Assembly (NCBI GenBank): GCA_049568075.1 | Contig: CP144911.1 | DNA: 64,000 nt | Source of the DNA: Gottfriedia sp049568075 | GTDB taxonomy: Bacteria > Bacillota > Bacilli > Bacillales > Bacillaceae_G | Strand: one strand, 5' to 3' | Shown here: in pieces, positions 15,733-23,488 of the stretch | How the letters are laid out: each line of letters opens with the position of its first letter | How positions within the stretch are numbered: position 1 is the stretch's first letter | Translations under genes and position numbers: made by a program | Notes under the pieces: model-generated | What the model was told of the DNA's origin: nothing | The model's database searches: none | The model's input: the letters and a program-made list of their open reading frames with translations, nothing else

Positions 15733-16374
15733 ATGAAAAGACTTATTTTATTAACTGTAATGGCAATTCTTGGACTTAATGGATGTTCACAGTCAACAGC
15801 ATCAGTTAATACGAAAACTAATTCAAAAATTACAGTTGAGCTTATAAAATGTATCGATGGAGATACTGCTAAATTTACAGAAGTTGGTACAACAAGATTC
15901 TTATATATCGATACGCCAGAAAGTACAAGAACGATTGAGCCATATGGAAAAGAAGCTTCAGCATATACATGCAATCTATTAAAAAATGCAAAAACAATTC
16001 AGCTTGAATACGATGGTCAAAAAAAAGATAAATATAATCGAACGCTTGCATGGGTTTGGATTGATGGCAGACTAATCCAAAAAGAAATCATAAAAAAAGG
16101 CTATGTAGAAAAATTTTATGACTATGGAAATTATGTCTATGAATCAGAGCTTAGAAGCTTACAAGCAATTGCCCAGCAGCAGAGGGTTGGTTTATGGAGC
16201 AAAAATAAAACCAATCAAACAAAAACGAATAATTCGTCTAACAATAATAAACAGTATTTTAAAAACTGCGCAGACTTAAGAAAAGTCAATCCAAATGGAG
16301 TACCAAAAGGGAATAAAGCCTACCAAGCGCAAATGGATCGTGATCATGATAATTATGCATGTGAAACGGAGTAA
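15733..16374 (+). CDS. Lipoprotein thermonuclease with Excalibur domain
   Basis: 213 residues. An N-terminal signal with the lipobox LNGC (near residue 17) is followed by a staphylococcal-nuclease domain (about residues 35-155) with VELIKCIDGDTAKF, TRFLYIDTPEST, and KYNRTLAWVWID for the catalytic Asp/Arg/Glu region. A short Asn/Lys-rich linker leads to a C-terminal Excalibur calcium-binding motif (FKNCADLRKVNPNG, then DRDHDNYACE). It is a Ca2+-dependent surface nuclease. ATG 15,733 is used because TGGGGGAAC lies just before it and it begins the signal peptide. Confidence 0.92.
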   Translation: MKRLILLTVMAILGLNGCSQSTASVNTKTNSKITVELIKCIDGDTAKFTEVGTTRFLYIDTPESTRTIEPYGKEASAYTCNLLKNAKTIQLEYDGQKKDKYNRTLAWVWIDGRLIQKEIIKKGYVEKFYDYGNYVYESELRSLQAIAQQQRVGLWSKNKTNQTKTNNSSNNNKQYFKNCADLRKVNPNGVPKGNKAYQAQMDRDHDNYACETE

Positions 16375-16556
16375 AAACACCTATTCAGACTGTTGACAAA
16401 CGCTCGCTTTCTTTGTTACTTCGCCTGCCTGCGCGGTGCTCATTACCGTCTAGGGTAACTCCGCTCCTCACCAGGCTTCGCGCCTCGAAAGACAAGCGCT
16501 TGCAATCATTCTGAAAATCAAGTTTTTAGTACTTTGTCTACACACTAAAACACCTA
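16374..16556 (+). repeat. MITE-like dispersed repeat, copy 1, with flanking direct repeats
   Basis: A ~163-bp element (16,384-16,546) with a palindromic core at 16,385-16,514. It starts CAGACTGTTGACAAACGCTCG and ends ACTTTGTCTACACACT; TGTTGACAAA and TTTGTCTACA form imperfect terminal inverted repeats. Inner hairpins include TTACC/GGGTAA and AGGC/GCCT. The direct repeat AAAACACCTA flanks it (16,374-16,383 and 16,547-16,556); the right copy is the left arm of a terminator. The DNA is visibly more GC-rich than its surroundings and shows no ORF. Confidence 0.85.
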
Positions 16557-16573
16557 ATATTAGGTGTTTTTTA
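16549..16573 (+). terminator. Terminator of the nuclease gene, invaded by repeat copy 1
   Basis: AACACCTAAT/ATTAGGTGTT followed by TTTT. Its left arm is also present just after the nuclease stop codon, as expected if the repeat inserted into it. Confidence 0.75.
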
Positions 16574-16775
16574 TCTGATTAAGTCTTTTATTTTCGAATT
16601 CAATCCCTGACTCTTGGAATGATTAAATTTTGTTCTAAAAATTTTAAAAGAGAGGCAATTCTACAAAGGAATTTCGGTTTAATAATAGAATAGTATTAGT
16701 GCCTAAAAAATTATTTTTACAATCTTGTTTAAACATGACAAAATATAAATAAGAAAAATTGAAGAGGACGGGACT

Positions 16776-17189
16776 ATGATTAAATTTTTTAAACGATTAT
16801 TTAGTAAAGAAAAAACAAATCAAGTTACATTGCCATTAAAAGAAACTCGTTCCCTTTCAAAAGTGGAAATCGAATATATTATTAGTGAGTTTACTGATAA
16901 ACAGAATAAATTAGTAGATGATATGAAAAAAAATTCAGTTAATAATGCCGATATCGAGTTTAATGAACTAATCACAAATAGAATCACGAATAATTTAAAG
17001 TACAGAATACCTTTTTTAGACATTGAGTTAATTTATTTAAATAATGTATTAAGAGGAAAGAAAGTAAAATCAATAAAATATAAATTGTTCCATCAAGTCA
17101 GAGAGACTGAAACGACAGAAATAACAGATATGGTTATTAATCAAGGATACTCTTTTGTTCCTTCAGTAGGTTATTTAAAAATTGGATAA
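16776..17189 (+). CDS. Uncharacterised 137-aa protein
   Basis: A basic, hydrophilic protein with no recognisable motif. It begins with a short amphipathic basic stretch (IKFFKRLFSKEKTN) that could associate with membrane, followed by a helical region (EIEYIISEFTDKQN) and a mixed C-terminal part. There is no signal peptide and no Cys. GAAGAGGACGGG precedes the ATG and a clear terminator follows. It looks like a real but unassigned gene. Confidence 0.6.
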   Translation: MIKFFKRLFSKEKTNQVTLPLKETRSLSKVEIEYIISEFTDKQNKLVDDMKKNSVNNADIEFNELITNRITNNLKYRIPFLDIELIYLNNVLRGKKVKSIKYKLFHQVRETETTEITDMVINQGYSFVPSVGYLKIG

Positions 17190-17200
17190 TATCATGATGA

Positions 17201-17229
17201 AACCCACAAGTTGTTCCTTGTGGGTTTTA
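17201..17229 (+). terminator. Terminator of the 137-aa gene
   Basis: AACCCACAAG and CTTGTGGGTT with a 6-nt loop, then TTTTATG. It may also serve the convergent amine oxidase gene. Confidence 0.75.
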
Positions 17230-17287
17230 TGTTTTTCTTGAATTTCGTGGCATACTATCTAAGGTTAGATATCCAAAACTCTAGTGT

Positions 17288-18796
17288 TTAAACATGATCA
17301 TGTGTTTCAAAATTCTCATTTGCCGTTGTTTTAGGTAAATCGTTAACCTCATAAGCCACCCTTATTCCGGATTCGATTGCACCTTGAATCCAACCTGGGG
17401 CTGTAGAGGTGTGATCACCAGCAAAATGAATTAGTCCTTCTGGAGTTGATATATATGGGGCAATTTCTGTTTGCTGGTCCGGTTTGAAAATAGCAAAAGC
17501 TCCACCTGAAAAAGGATTTTCTGCCCAACTAAATGTATTACCAGTAATAAACTCATTGTATATTTCTTTTCCGTAAATTTTCGATAAATCTTCTAGCGCA
17601 TTCTCTATTTGTTCTTTTTCAGTTAAGCTATCCCAAATTGATGCGTTATCTTCCCATGTATAGCTTGCTAATATGACACCTGGGCCTTCTGAACCAACGG
17701 ATTGGCTTGGGAAATAGGAATAACGAACAGGTAGGTCAGACGTCATTTTTCCTCCAATAAAACCCGCTTTCTCCCAAAATCTAGTTTTAAATTGTAAACC
17801 AATTTTAGTCGAAGCAACATAATGTAATTGTCGAATTGCTTTATATTTGTTATATGAAAATAAATCGCGTGGAATGATTTCAACGAAGTTTAGTAAAGAA
17901 AAAGGTATGGTAATAATGGCTAAGTCTCCAGTTACCGTATATGCCTGTGATGTTTGTGTATCCTCAGTATGAATCGTTACAGAAGAGTCGAGTTGTTCAA
18001 TTTTTTTCATTTTTAGATGGTAAATAATATTTTCTTGTAATTCAGGTAGGAATGAATACGGTAAGTGATCGTTTCCACCTTTTATTTCATAAAACTTTAG
18101 TCCAGGAGTAAATAGAATCATTACTTCTCGTAGTAAGGCAGTGAATGAAAGCTCAGGAAAGCCTTCCATTCCAAGCATAACCTTAATCATATCAATGGCT
18201 CCAACTGATAATGTTCTGCCATAAGGATTATATTTCAAATAATATTCCATCGAATAACGATCAAGTAATTTAATAACGATTTCCCAATTCTTTTTTGGAT
18301 TCTTTTTAATGAAGTCTGTTACAGGTTGCATGGCATATTGCGCCAAATAATCAGCTGTTTTGCCTTTTTCAGATGGTGAAGTAGGGAAGTTAAGAATGTC
18401 TGGATTTTCCTCATAAAGCTTTTGAATGGTTCTTACATTGTTTACGAATATAATATCGTTTGGGGTGCTATTAATGAATTCTTCTAAAGGAAGGTTAAAT
18501 TTCTTAATATATTCTAAAACAAGCAAGTGAATAGATGGTATTCTCATAGCACCATTTTCCATATACTGTCCTGCATAAAAATTACGATTAGTAAAAATAC
18601 GACCACCAATTCGATTATTTCCTTCTAGAATTGTTACTTCATGTCCTGCTCCTTTTAAAAGTGAAGCAGCTACTAAACCTGATATCCCAGCACCAACTAT
18701 GATTATCTTTTTAGGTTCAAGTGTTTTTGGTAGTCCTGTACGAATTGTTTGAAGCATTTGTTCCATTGATATAGGAGGCTCCATACTAACTGGCAT
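17288..18796 (-). CDS. Flavin-containing amine / L-amino-acid oxidase
   Basis: 502 residues. An N-terminal FAD-binding motif IIIVGAGISGLVAASLL lies near residue 31, with a GRIF segment near residue 65 typical of flavin amine oxidases. The C-terminal FAD motif GLIHFAGDHTSTAPGWIQGA lies near residue 458. The family oxidises amines or L-amino acids to imines with release of H2O2. There is no secretion signal, so it acts in the cytoplasm. GAGGAGC lies upstream. It is a single-gene unit, convergent with the 137-aa gene. The exact substrate (L-amino acid or monoamine) cannot be read from the sequence. Confidence 0.85.
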   Translation of the reverse strand: MPVSMEPPISMEQMLQTIRTGLPKTLEPKKIIIVGAGISGLVAASLLKGAGHEVTILEGNNRIGGRIFTNRNFYAGQYMENGAMRIPSIHLLVLEYIKKFNLPLEEFINSTPNDIIFVNNVRTIQKLYEENPDILNFPTSPSEKGKTADYLAQYAMQPVTDFIKKNPKKNWEIVIKLLDRYSMEYYLKYNPYGRTLSVGAIDMIKVMLGMEGFPELSFTALLREVMILFTPGLKFYEIKGGNDHLPYSFLPELQENIIYHLKMKKIEQLDSSVTIHTEDTQTSQAYTVTGDLAIITIPFSLLNFVEIIPRDLFSYNKYKAIRQLHYVASTKIGLQFKTRFWEKAGFIGGKMTSDLPVRYSYFPSQSVGSEGPGVILASYTWEDNASIWDSLTEKEQIENALEDLSKIYGKEIYNEFITGNTFSWAENPFSGGAFAIFKPDQQTEIAPYISTPEGLIHFAGDHTSTAPGWIQGAIESGIRVAYEVNDLPKTTANENFETHDHV

Positions 18797-18895
18797 AATT
18801 TTGCTCCTCTTTATTTATGACATTCATAGAAGTTTATTCAAAAATAGAGGAATATAGAAGAGTTTAAAAGCAGGTTTAGGAATAGAACTGGCATA

Positions 18896-18923
18896 AGAAA
18901 AAGAGCTTGAAAAATCAAGCTCT
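18896..18923 (-). terminator. Terminator of the 46-aa membrane peptide gene
   Basis: AGAGCTTGA/TCAAGCTCT stem followed on the minus strand by a CTTTTTC tract. Confidence 0.75.
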
Positions 18924-18953
18924 CAGTTTGCAGAAAAAGTCACTAACAGTTTG

Positions 18954-19094
18954 CTACTTTTTACGTCTAAATAGGTTAACGATAAATACAATAATTGCGA
19001 TAATTAATAGAATATGAATTAGTCCGCCTGCGATATGGAAAGTAAAATAACCTAATACCCATAAGATTAAAAGAATAAAAAATAAAATCCACAT
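18954..19094 (-). CDS. Small lmo0937-family membrane protein (46 aa)
   Basis: Reads MWILFFILLILWVLGYFTFH, then a Gly-Gly turn, a second hydrophobic helix, and a basic end LFRRKK. Two membrane helices with an IAGGLIH turn match the short lmo0937/DUF5670 family found in many Bacillales, often stress-linked. An AAAGGAATG site precedes the ATG on the minus strand, and a terminator follows. Small but well supported. Confidence 0.8.
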   Translation of the reverse strand: MWILFFILLILWVLGYFTFHIAGGLIHILLIIAIIVFIVNLFRRKK

Positions 19095-19209
19095 AATATG
19101 AACATTCCTTTCTTAATGACTGTATTATTACCTTGTCCAATTTTAATTATCATATCCACTTATTGACCACAAAAGTGAAAAAGCTACTCAAGGAGGTAGC
19201 TTTCATGAA

Positions 19210-20031
19210 TTAAAATTTATCAAAAACAGTGTAAGGCATTTGTCTTTTATGTCTAGATTTATTAAACCATGATTCGATTTTTGCTTGTGAGTCACTATTA
19301 ATTTCTTTACCTTCTAAATAATCATCGATTTCATCATATGTAACTCCAAGAGCTACTTCATCTGCTAATTGTGGGCGATCTTCTTCAAGGTCAGCAGTCG
19401 GAACTTTTTCATATAGCTTAGGTGGGCAATTTAATTCTTTTAGTAGCATCTTTCCTTGACGCTTATTTAGACGGAAAATCGGACAAAGGTCTGATCCACC
19501 ATCGCCATATTTAGTGTAAAAGCCAGTAACAGCCTCAGCGGAATGGTCAGTTCCTAAGACAACACACCCATTCATAGCAGCAATGCTATATTGAGCTTTC
19601 ATTCTTTCACGTGCTTTTTCATTCCCTTTTGCAAAATCAGTAAGGTCAACGCCAATTTCCTTTAATGTTTTAACACTAGCATCTACAGCAGCTTTAATAT
19701 TCACTGTGTATGTTTTTGTTGGTTGGATAAACTTTAACGCTTCCTGGCAATCCTCTTCGTCCATTTGAACGCCATATGGTAATCGAATTGCGATAAATTG
19801 ATAATTTTTTTCTGATTGCTCACTATTTAATTCATCTATTGCCATTTGTGCAAGTTTACCAGTTAAAGTTGAATCTTGACCACCTGAAATACCTAATACA
19901 AAACCATTTAAAAATGGATGTTTTTTAAGATAACTTTTTAGGAAATCAACACTTATTCTTACTTCCTCCTTAGGATCGATTACTGGCTTTACTTTCATTT
20001 CTTCGACGATTTCTTTTTGTAAACTGTTCAA
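19210..20031 (-). CDS. nadE: Ammonia-dependent NAD+ synthetase
   Basis: 273 residues. It adenylates nicotinate adenine dinucleotide with ATP and amidates it with ammonia to give NAD+. The PP-loop is LGISGGQDSTLTGKLAQMA near residues 47-65. Further family motifs are GTDHSAEAVTGFYTKYGDGG (about residues 160-180) and LNKRQGKMLLKELNCP. No glutaminase domain is present, so it is the NH3-dependent type. It is the last gene of the pncA-pncB-nadD-nadE operon; its ATG overlaps the nadD stop (ATGA). Confidence 0.96.
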   Translation of the reverse strand: MNSLQKEIVEEMKVKPVIDPKEEVRISVDFLKSYLKKHPFLNGFVLGISGGQDSTLTGKLAQMAIDELNSEQSEKNYQFIAIRLPYGVQMDEEDCQEALKFIQPTKTYTVNIKAAVDASVKTLKEIGVDLTDFAKGNEKARERMKAQYSIAAMNGCVVLGTDHSAEAVTGFYTKYGDGGSDLCPIFRLNKRQGKMLLKELNCPPKLYEKVPTADLEEDRPQLADEVALGVTYDEIDDYLEGKEINSDSQAKIESWFNKSRHKRQMPYTVFDKF

Positions 20032-20657
20032 TCTTCATTCTCCTTTTGATACAGATTGTATTTTTTAATATAAGCGTAGCAATCCTCAGGTAATAAATAT
20101 CTTGGCTCGCCGCCTTTAGCAAACTCTTCACGGATATATGTTGAACTAATTTCCATCGCTAATCCTTTATCAATTAGATGAAATCTTGAACCATTATCAT
20201 TGTTTCGTAATAGTGGAGAACGAGAAATGGTTTTTAGCATATCAATTCCATCACGGGCCATAACAATGAATTTATTTTCGGAAACTAATTGATCCCCGTA
20301 TTTCCATTTTCCTTCTGCAATATCTTCTAGGAGATCGGCTCCCATTATGAAATAAACTTCATCTTCGCTATATTTCGCTTTAAAATGGTTCATTGTATAG
20401 TATGTGAATACTTCCCAAGCCTCTTTACTCATTTCATAATCGTCTGCAATAAACTTTGAGTTGTTTTGAATTGCCAATTTTAACATATTCCAACGATGTT
20501 CATCAGTATTATGTAATTGTTTATCTCTTCTTTTTGAAGAGCATGGTAAAAAGATAACTTTGTCTAATTGACAACGATGAGCAATCGTACTTGCAGTCCA
20601 TAAATGAACGTTTGTAATCGGATCAAACGAACTGCCATAAATCCCAATTTTAGCCAT
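20028..20657 (-). CDS. nadD: Nicotinate-nucleotide adenylyltransferase (NadD type)
   Basis: 209 residues, the nucleotidyltransferase step NaMN + ATP to NaAD. The N-terminal motif reads GIYGSSFDPITNVHLW, so the usual (H/T)xGH is TNVH: the first His is Thr and Gly is Val. The C-terminal EISSTYIREEFAKG (ISSTxIR motif) is intact, as is IMGADLLEDI. It overlaps pncB by 8 bases and nadE by 4, so translation is coupled. It is probably a salvage-specific paralogue; a second housekeeping nadD would be expected elsewhere. NMN specificity is possible. Confidence 0.88.
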   Translation of the reverse strand: MAKIGIYGSSFDPITNVHLWTASTIAHRCQLDKVIFLPCSSKRRDKQLHNTDEHRWNMLKLAIQNNSKFIADDYEMSKEAWEVFTYYTMNHFKAKYSEDEVYFIMGADLLEDIAEGKWKYGDQLVSENKFIVMARDGIDMLKTISRSPLLRNNDNGSRFHLIDKGLAMEISSTYIREEFAKGGEPRYLLPEDCYAYIKKYNLYQKENED

Positions 20658-22119
20658 TTTTCATTTCCTCTGTTTTCTTTCTAGCTTCTGCTATTTTTTC
20701 CATTTTGTTATCCCAACATTTTTGACTTAAGTCTACAGGATATTCTTCAGGGTTTAATGCACGCTTGTATTCTTCCCAAAGTACACTTAAGTTGTTTTCA
20801 GCAAAATCCTGAATGTCTTTAATTGCAGGCACTTTGTAGACTAATTCACCTTTAGTAAAGATTTGGTGATGAAGTTCTCTAGCTTCAAAATTAGTTACAA
20901 ACTTACTGATATATGGATGGACCGGATGGAATAACTTTATTTTTTCCTCAGACCCTGGATCTTCATCTTCAAGGGCAATATAATCAGCCTCGGCGTGGTG
21001 ATTAACTGTATTAATAATTCGATATAATTTCTTAAGTCCAGGAGTTGTTACTTTTTCAGGGTTTTGTGAAATTTTTATTGTATCAATCATTTTCCCATCT
21101 TCATCTTCAATACTTACTAATTTATAAACAGCTCCAAGAGCCGGTTGATCATATGCAGTAATAAGCTTTGTTCCAATTCCCCACGAATCAATTTTTGCTC
21201 CTTGCGATTTTAAATTTAAAATTGTATATTCATCTAAATCATTCGAAGCAACAATTTTTGTATTTACGAAACCAGCTTCATCGAGCATTTTTCTAGCTTC
21301 TTTCGATAAATAAGCTAAGTCTCCACTATCTAGTCGGATCGCTGCAAAGTTAATTTTATCACCTAGTTCTTTTGCAACTTTAATCGCATTAGGTACTCCA
21401 CTTTTTAATGTATCGTATGTATCAACTAGGAATGTACAATTGTAATGAAGATCTGCATATTTTTTGAAAGCTATGTATTCATCCCGATATGCTTGCACGA
21501 GCGCATGAGCATGTGTTCCTGAAACAGGGATATTAAATAATTTACCAGCACGAACATTACTAGTCGCATGAAATCCACCAATATAAGCGGCTCTTGCTCC
21601 CCAAATGGCAGCATCAAATTCTTGAGCACGTCTTGTTCCAAATTCCATTAACGTATCATTACCAACGATATGTTTAATTCGTGAAGCTTTAGTAGCAATT
21701 AATGTTTGATAATTGACAATGTTTAATAAGGCGGTTTCAATTAATTGTGCCTCTAATAGCGGTGCCTCAATTCTTAAGATTGGCTCATTGCCAAATACTA
21801 ATTCACCTTCTTGAATTGCTCTAACTGAACCTGTGAATTTTACATTAGACAGAAATTGAATGAATTCATCTTTATATCCGAGTTCTTCTTTTAAATAGTC
21901 AAGATCTGAACTGCTAAATTTAAAGTTCTGTAGATAACTGATTATTTTTTCTAAACCCGCAAAGATTGCATATCCATTTCCAAATGGGAGTTTACGAAAA
22001 TAAAGTTCAAAAATAGCGTTTTTATTGTGAATATTGTCTCCCCAGTAAGTTTCCGCCATATTAATTTGATAAAGGTCTGTATGAAGTGCAAAGCTATCAT
22101 CTTGAAAGTTGTAATTCAT
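20650..22119 (-). CDS. pncB: Nicotinate phosphoribosyltransferase
   Basis: About 489 residues. It converts nicotinate and PRPP to NaMN. Family motifs: ALHTDLYQINMAETYW at the N terminus (about residues 9-24), FGTRRAQEFDAAIWGARAA near residue 155, GTHAHALVQAY near residue 190 (catalytic His region), and the SGDLAYLSKEARK loop near residue 260. The start is ATG 22,119, which overlaps the pncA stop as ATGA; 15 codons upstream there is another possible start inside pncA without support. Second gene of the salvage operon. Confidence 0.95.
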   Translation of the reverse strand: MNYNFQDDSFALHTDLYQINMAETYWGDNIHNKNAIFELYFRKLPFGNGYAIFAGLEKIISYLQNFKFSSSDLDYLKEELGYKDEFIQFLSNVKFTGSVRAIQEGELVFGNEPILRIEAPLLEAQLIETALLNIVNYQTLIATKASRIKHIVGNDTLMEFGTRRAQEFDAAIWGARAAYIGGFHATSNVRAGKLFNIPVSGTHAHALVQAYRDEYIAFKKYADLHYNCTFLVDTYDTLKSGVPNAIKVAKELGDKINFAAIRLDSGDLAYLSKEARKMLDEAGFVNTKIVASNDLDEYTILNLKSQGAKIDSWGIGTKLITAYDQPALGAVYKLVSIEDEDGKMIDTIKISQNPEKVTTPGLKKLYRIINTVNHHAEADYIALEDEDPGSEEKIKLFHPVHPYISKFVTNFEARELHHQIFTKGELVYKVPAIKDIQDFAENNLSVLWEEYKRALNPEEYPVDLSQKCWDNKMEKIAEARKKTEEMKNG

Positions 22120-22667
22120 CTTATTTCCGCCCCTAAAGTGTTTTTGAAATGACTTAAGGCCCATTCATGCCCAGCTGCATTAAAGCTTGCAACAGCCTGC
22201 TCGTGAACGACTATTTTATAACCCTTATTATAAGCATCGACCGCGGTATGTAATACACAAATATCAGTGCAAACTCCTATTAAATGAAGTTCGTTTATGC
22301 CTCTTTCATTTAGTTTTATCTCAAGTTCTGTTCCTGCAAAAGCGGAGTAACGAGTTTTATCGAGCCATTGAATAGTTGAATTGCCTTTCGATGAATTGTA
22401 TAAATCCATTAATCCACCATATAAATCTCTTCCTTTAGTATGTCTAATATTATGAGGTGGAAATAATTTTGTTTCGGGATGAAACGGATCGTTCTCATCA
22501 TGGACATCTACTGCAAATACAACATAATCTTGATTTTCAATGAAACTTTTAGTTAGTTTAAGAATACTTTGCTCGATTTCCTGTGCCGGTTTACCACAAG
22601 TTAATGAACCAGCATCTGCTACAAAGTCGTTCGTATAATCAATAATAATGAGCGCTTTTTTATCCAT
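22116..22667 (-). CDS. pncA: Nicotinamidase, isochorismatase family
   Basis: 183 residues. Nicotinamide to nicotinate hydrolysis is expected from operon context. Catalytic triad candidates: Asp in IIDYTNDFV (residue 9-10 area), Lys in the DKTRYSAFAGTELE segment (about residue 103), and Cys in IGVCTDICVLHTA (about residue 136). The metal-site Asp/His region is VFAVDVHDENDPFHPET near residue 52. First gene of the operon, with GGGGTGATTAATC upstream of its ATG. With pncB, nadD and nadE it gives a complete Preiss-Handler route from nicotinamide to NAD+. Confidence 0.93.
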   Translation of the reverse strand: MDKKALIIIDYTNDFVADAGSLTCGKPAQEIEQSILKLTKSFIENQDYVVFAVDVHDENDPFHPETKLFPPHNIRHTKGRDLYGGLMDLYNSSKGNSTIQWLDKTRYSAFAGTELEIKLNERGINELHLIGVCTDICVLHTAVDAYNKGYKIVVHEQAVASFNAAGHEWALSHFKNTLGAEIR

Positions 22668-22929
22668 TGATTAATCACCCCAAGTGTAAGAATGTTAATT
22701 TCTTCACATAATAGAAAAAATTAAATTAGTTTTTCATCTTCAATCTTATTATAAGTTAATTCATATGAAAACCTAAATTTTGGAAATTTATTAAATCATG
22801 TTTATATTATTAACTTTACCATTAAAAATTACTATTTCTCGTAGGTTTTTATCCTTTGTATCGATTAGAGGAAATTAATGAAATGTACCGAACTAACTAA
22901 TAGATTAATTATTAGTTAGAAGAGGTGAC

Positions 22930-23385
22930 ATGATGGAAGTAGTTCGTGCAAAATCAGAGCATATTACAGAAGTAGCAAATTTATTTGATCAGTACAGAAT
23001 GTTTTATAAACAAGAAAGCAATTTAAACGGAGCGATTGATTTTATAAATGAACGAATCAATAACAAAGATTCTGTTATTTTTCTCGTAAAAGAAGAAGAG
23101 CAATATATGGGATTTACTCAGTTATATCCTTCTTTTTCTTCAGTATCAATGAAAAAGTTATGGATTTTAAATGACTTATATGTAACTGAATCGGCTAGGC
23201 AAAAAGGAGTAGCTCAATTGTTGTTAAATGCAGCAAAGAAATTTGCAATCGAATCGAAAGCAAAAGCATTAGATTTACAAACAGCGATTGATAATAAATC
23301 GGCACAAGCTTTGTATGAAAAAAATGGCTATCAAGTTGATAAAGAATTTCTTTCGTATTCATTAAATTTAGAAAATCTAAAGTGA
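22930..23385 (+). CDS. GNAT-family N-acetyltransferase
   Basis: About 151 residues with the GNAT fold. The acetyl-CoA-binding motif A is VTESARQKGVAQLLLNAAKK (about residues 88-107), followed by ALDLQTAIDNKSAQALYEKNGY. Starts at ATG 22,930 or the adjacent ATG 22,933 after AGAGGTGAC. It is divergent from the NAD salvage operon across a 262-bp region. Acceptor unknown. Confidence 0.87.
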   Translation: MMEVVRAKSEHITEVANLFDQYRMFYKQESNLNGAIDFINERINNKDSVIFLVKEEEQYMGFTQLYPSFSSVSMKKLWILNDLYVTESARQKGVAQLLLNAAKKFAIESKAKALDLQTAIDNKSAQALYEKNGYQVDKEFLSYSLNLENLK

Positions 23386-23488
23386 TCTTCAAATACTTGT
23401 AGCTAATAAAATGAATGAACTATTATCAAATATTTTGAAATAGCTTAATAAAGTTAGGCCTCAAAATAAAACTAACTTGAAGGAGAAC

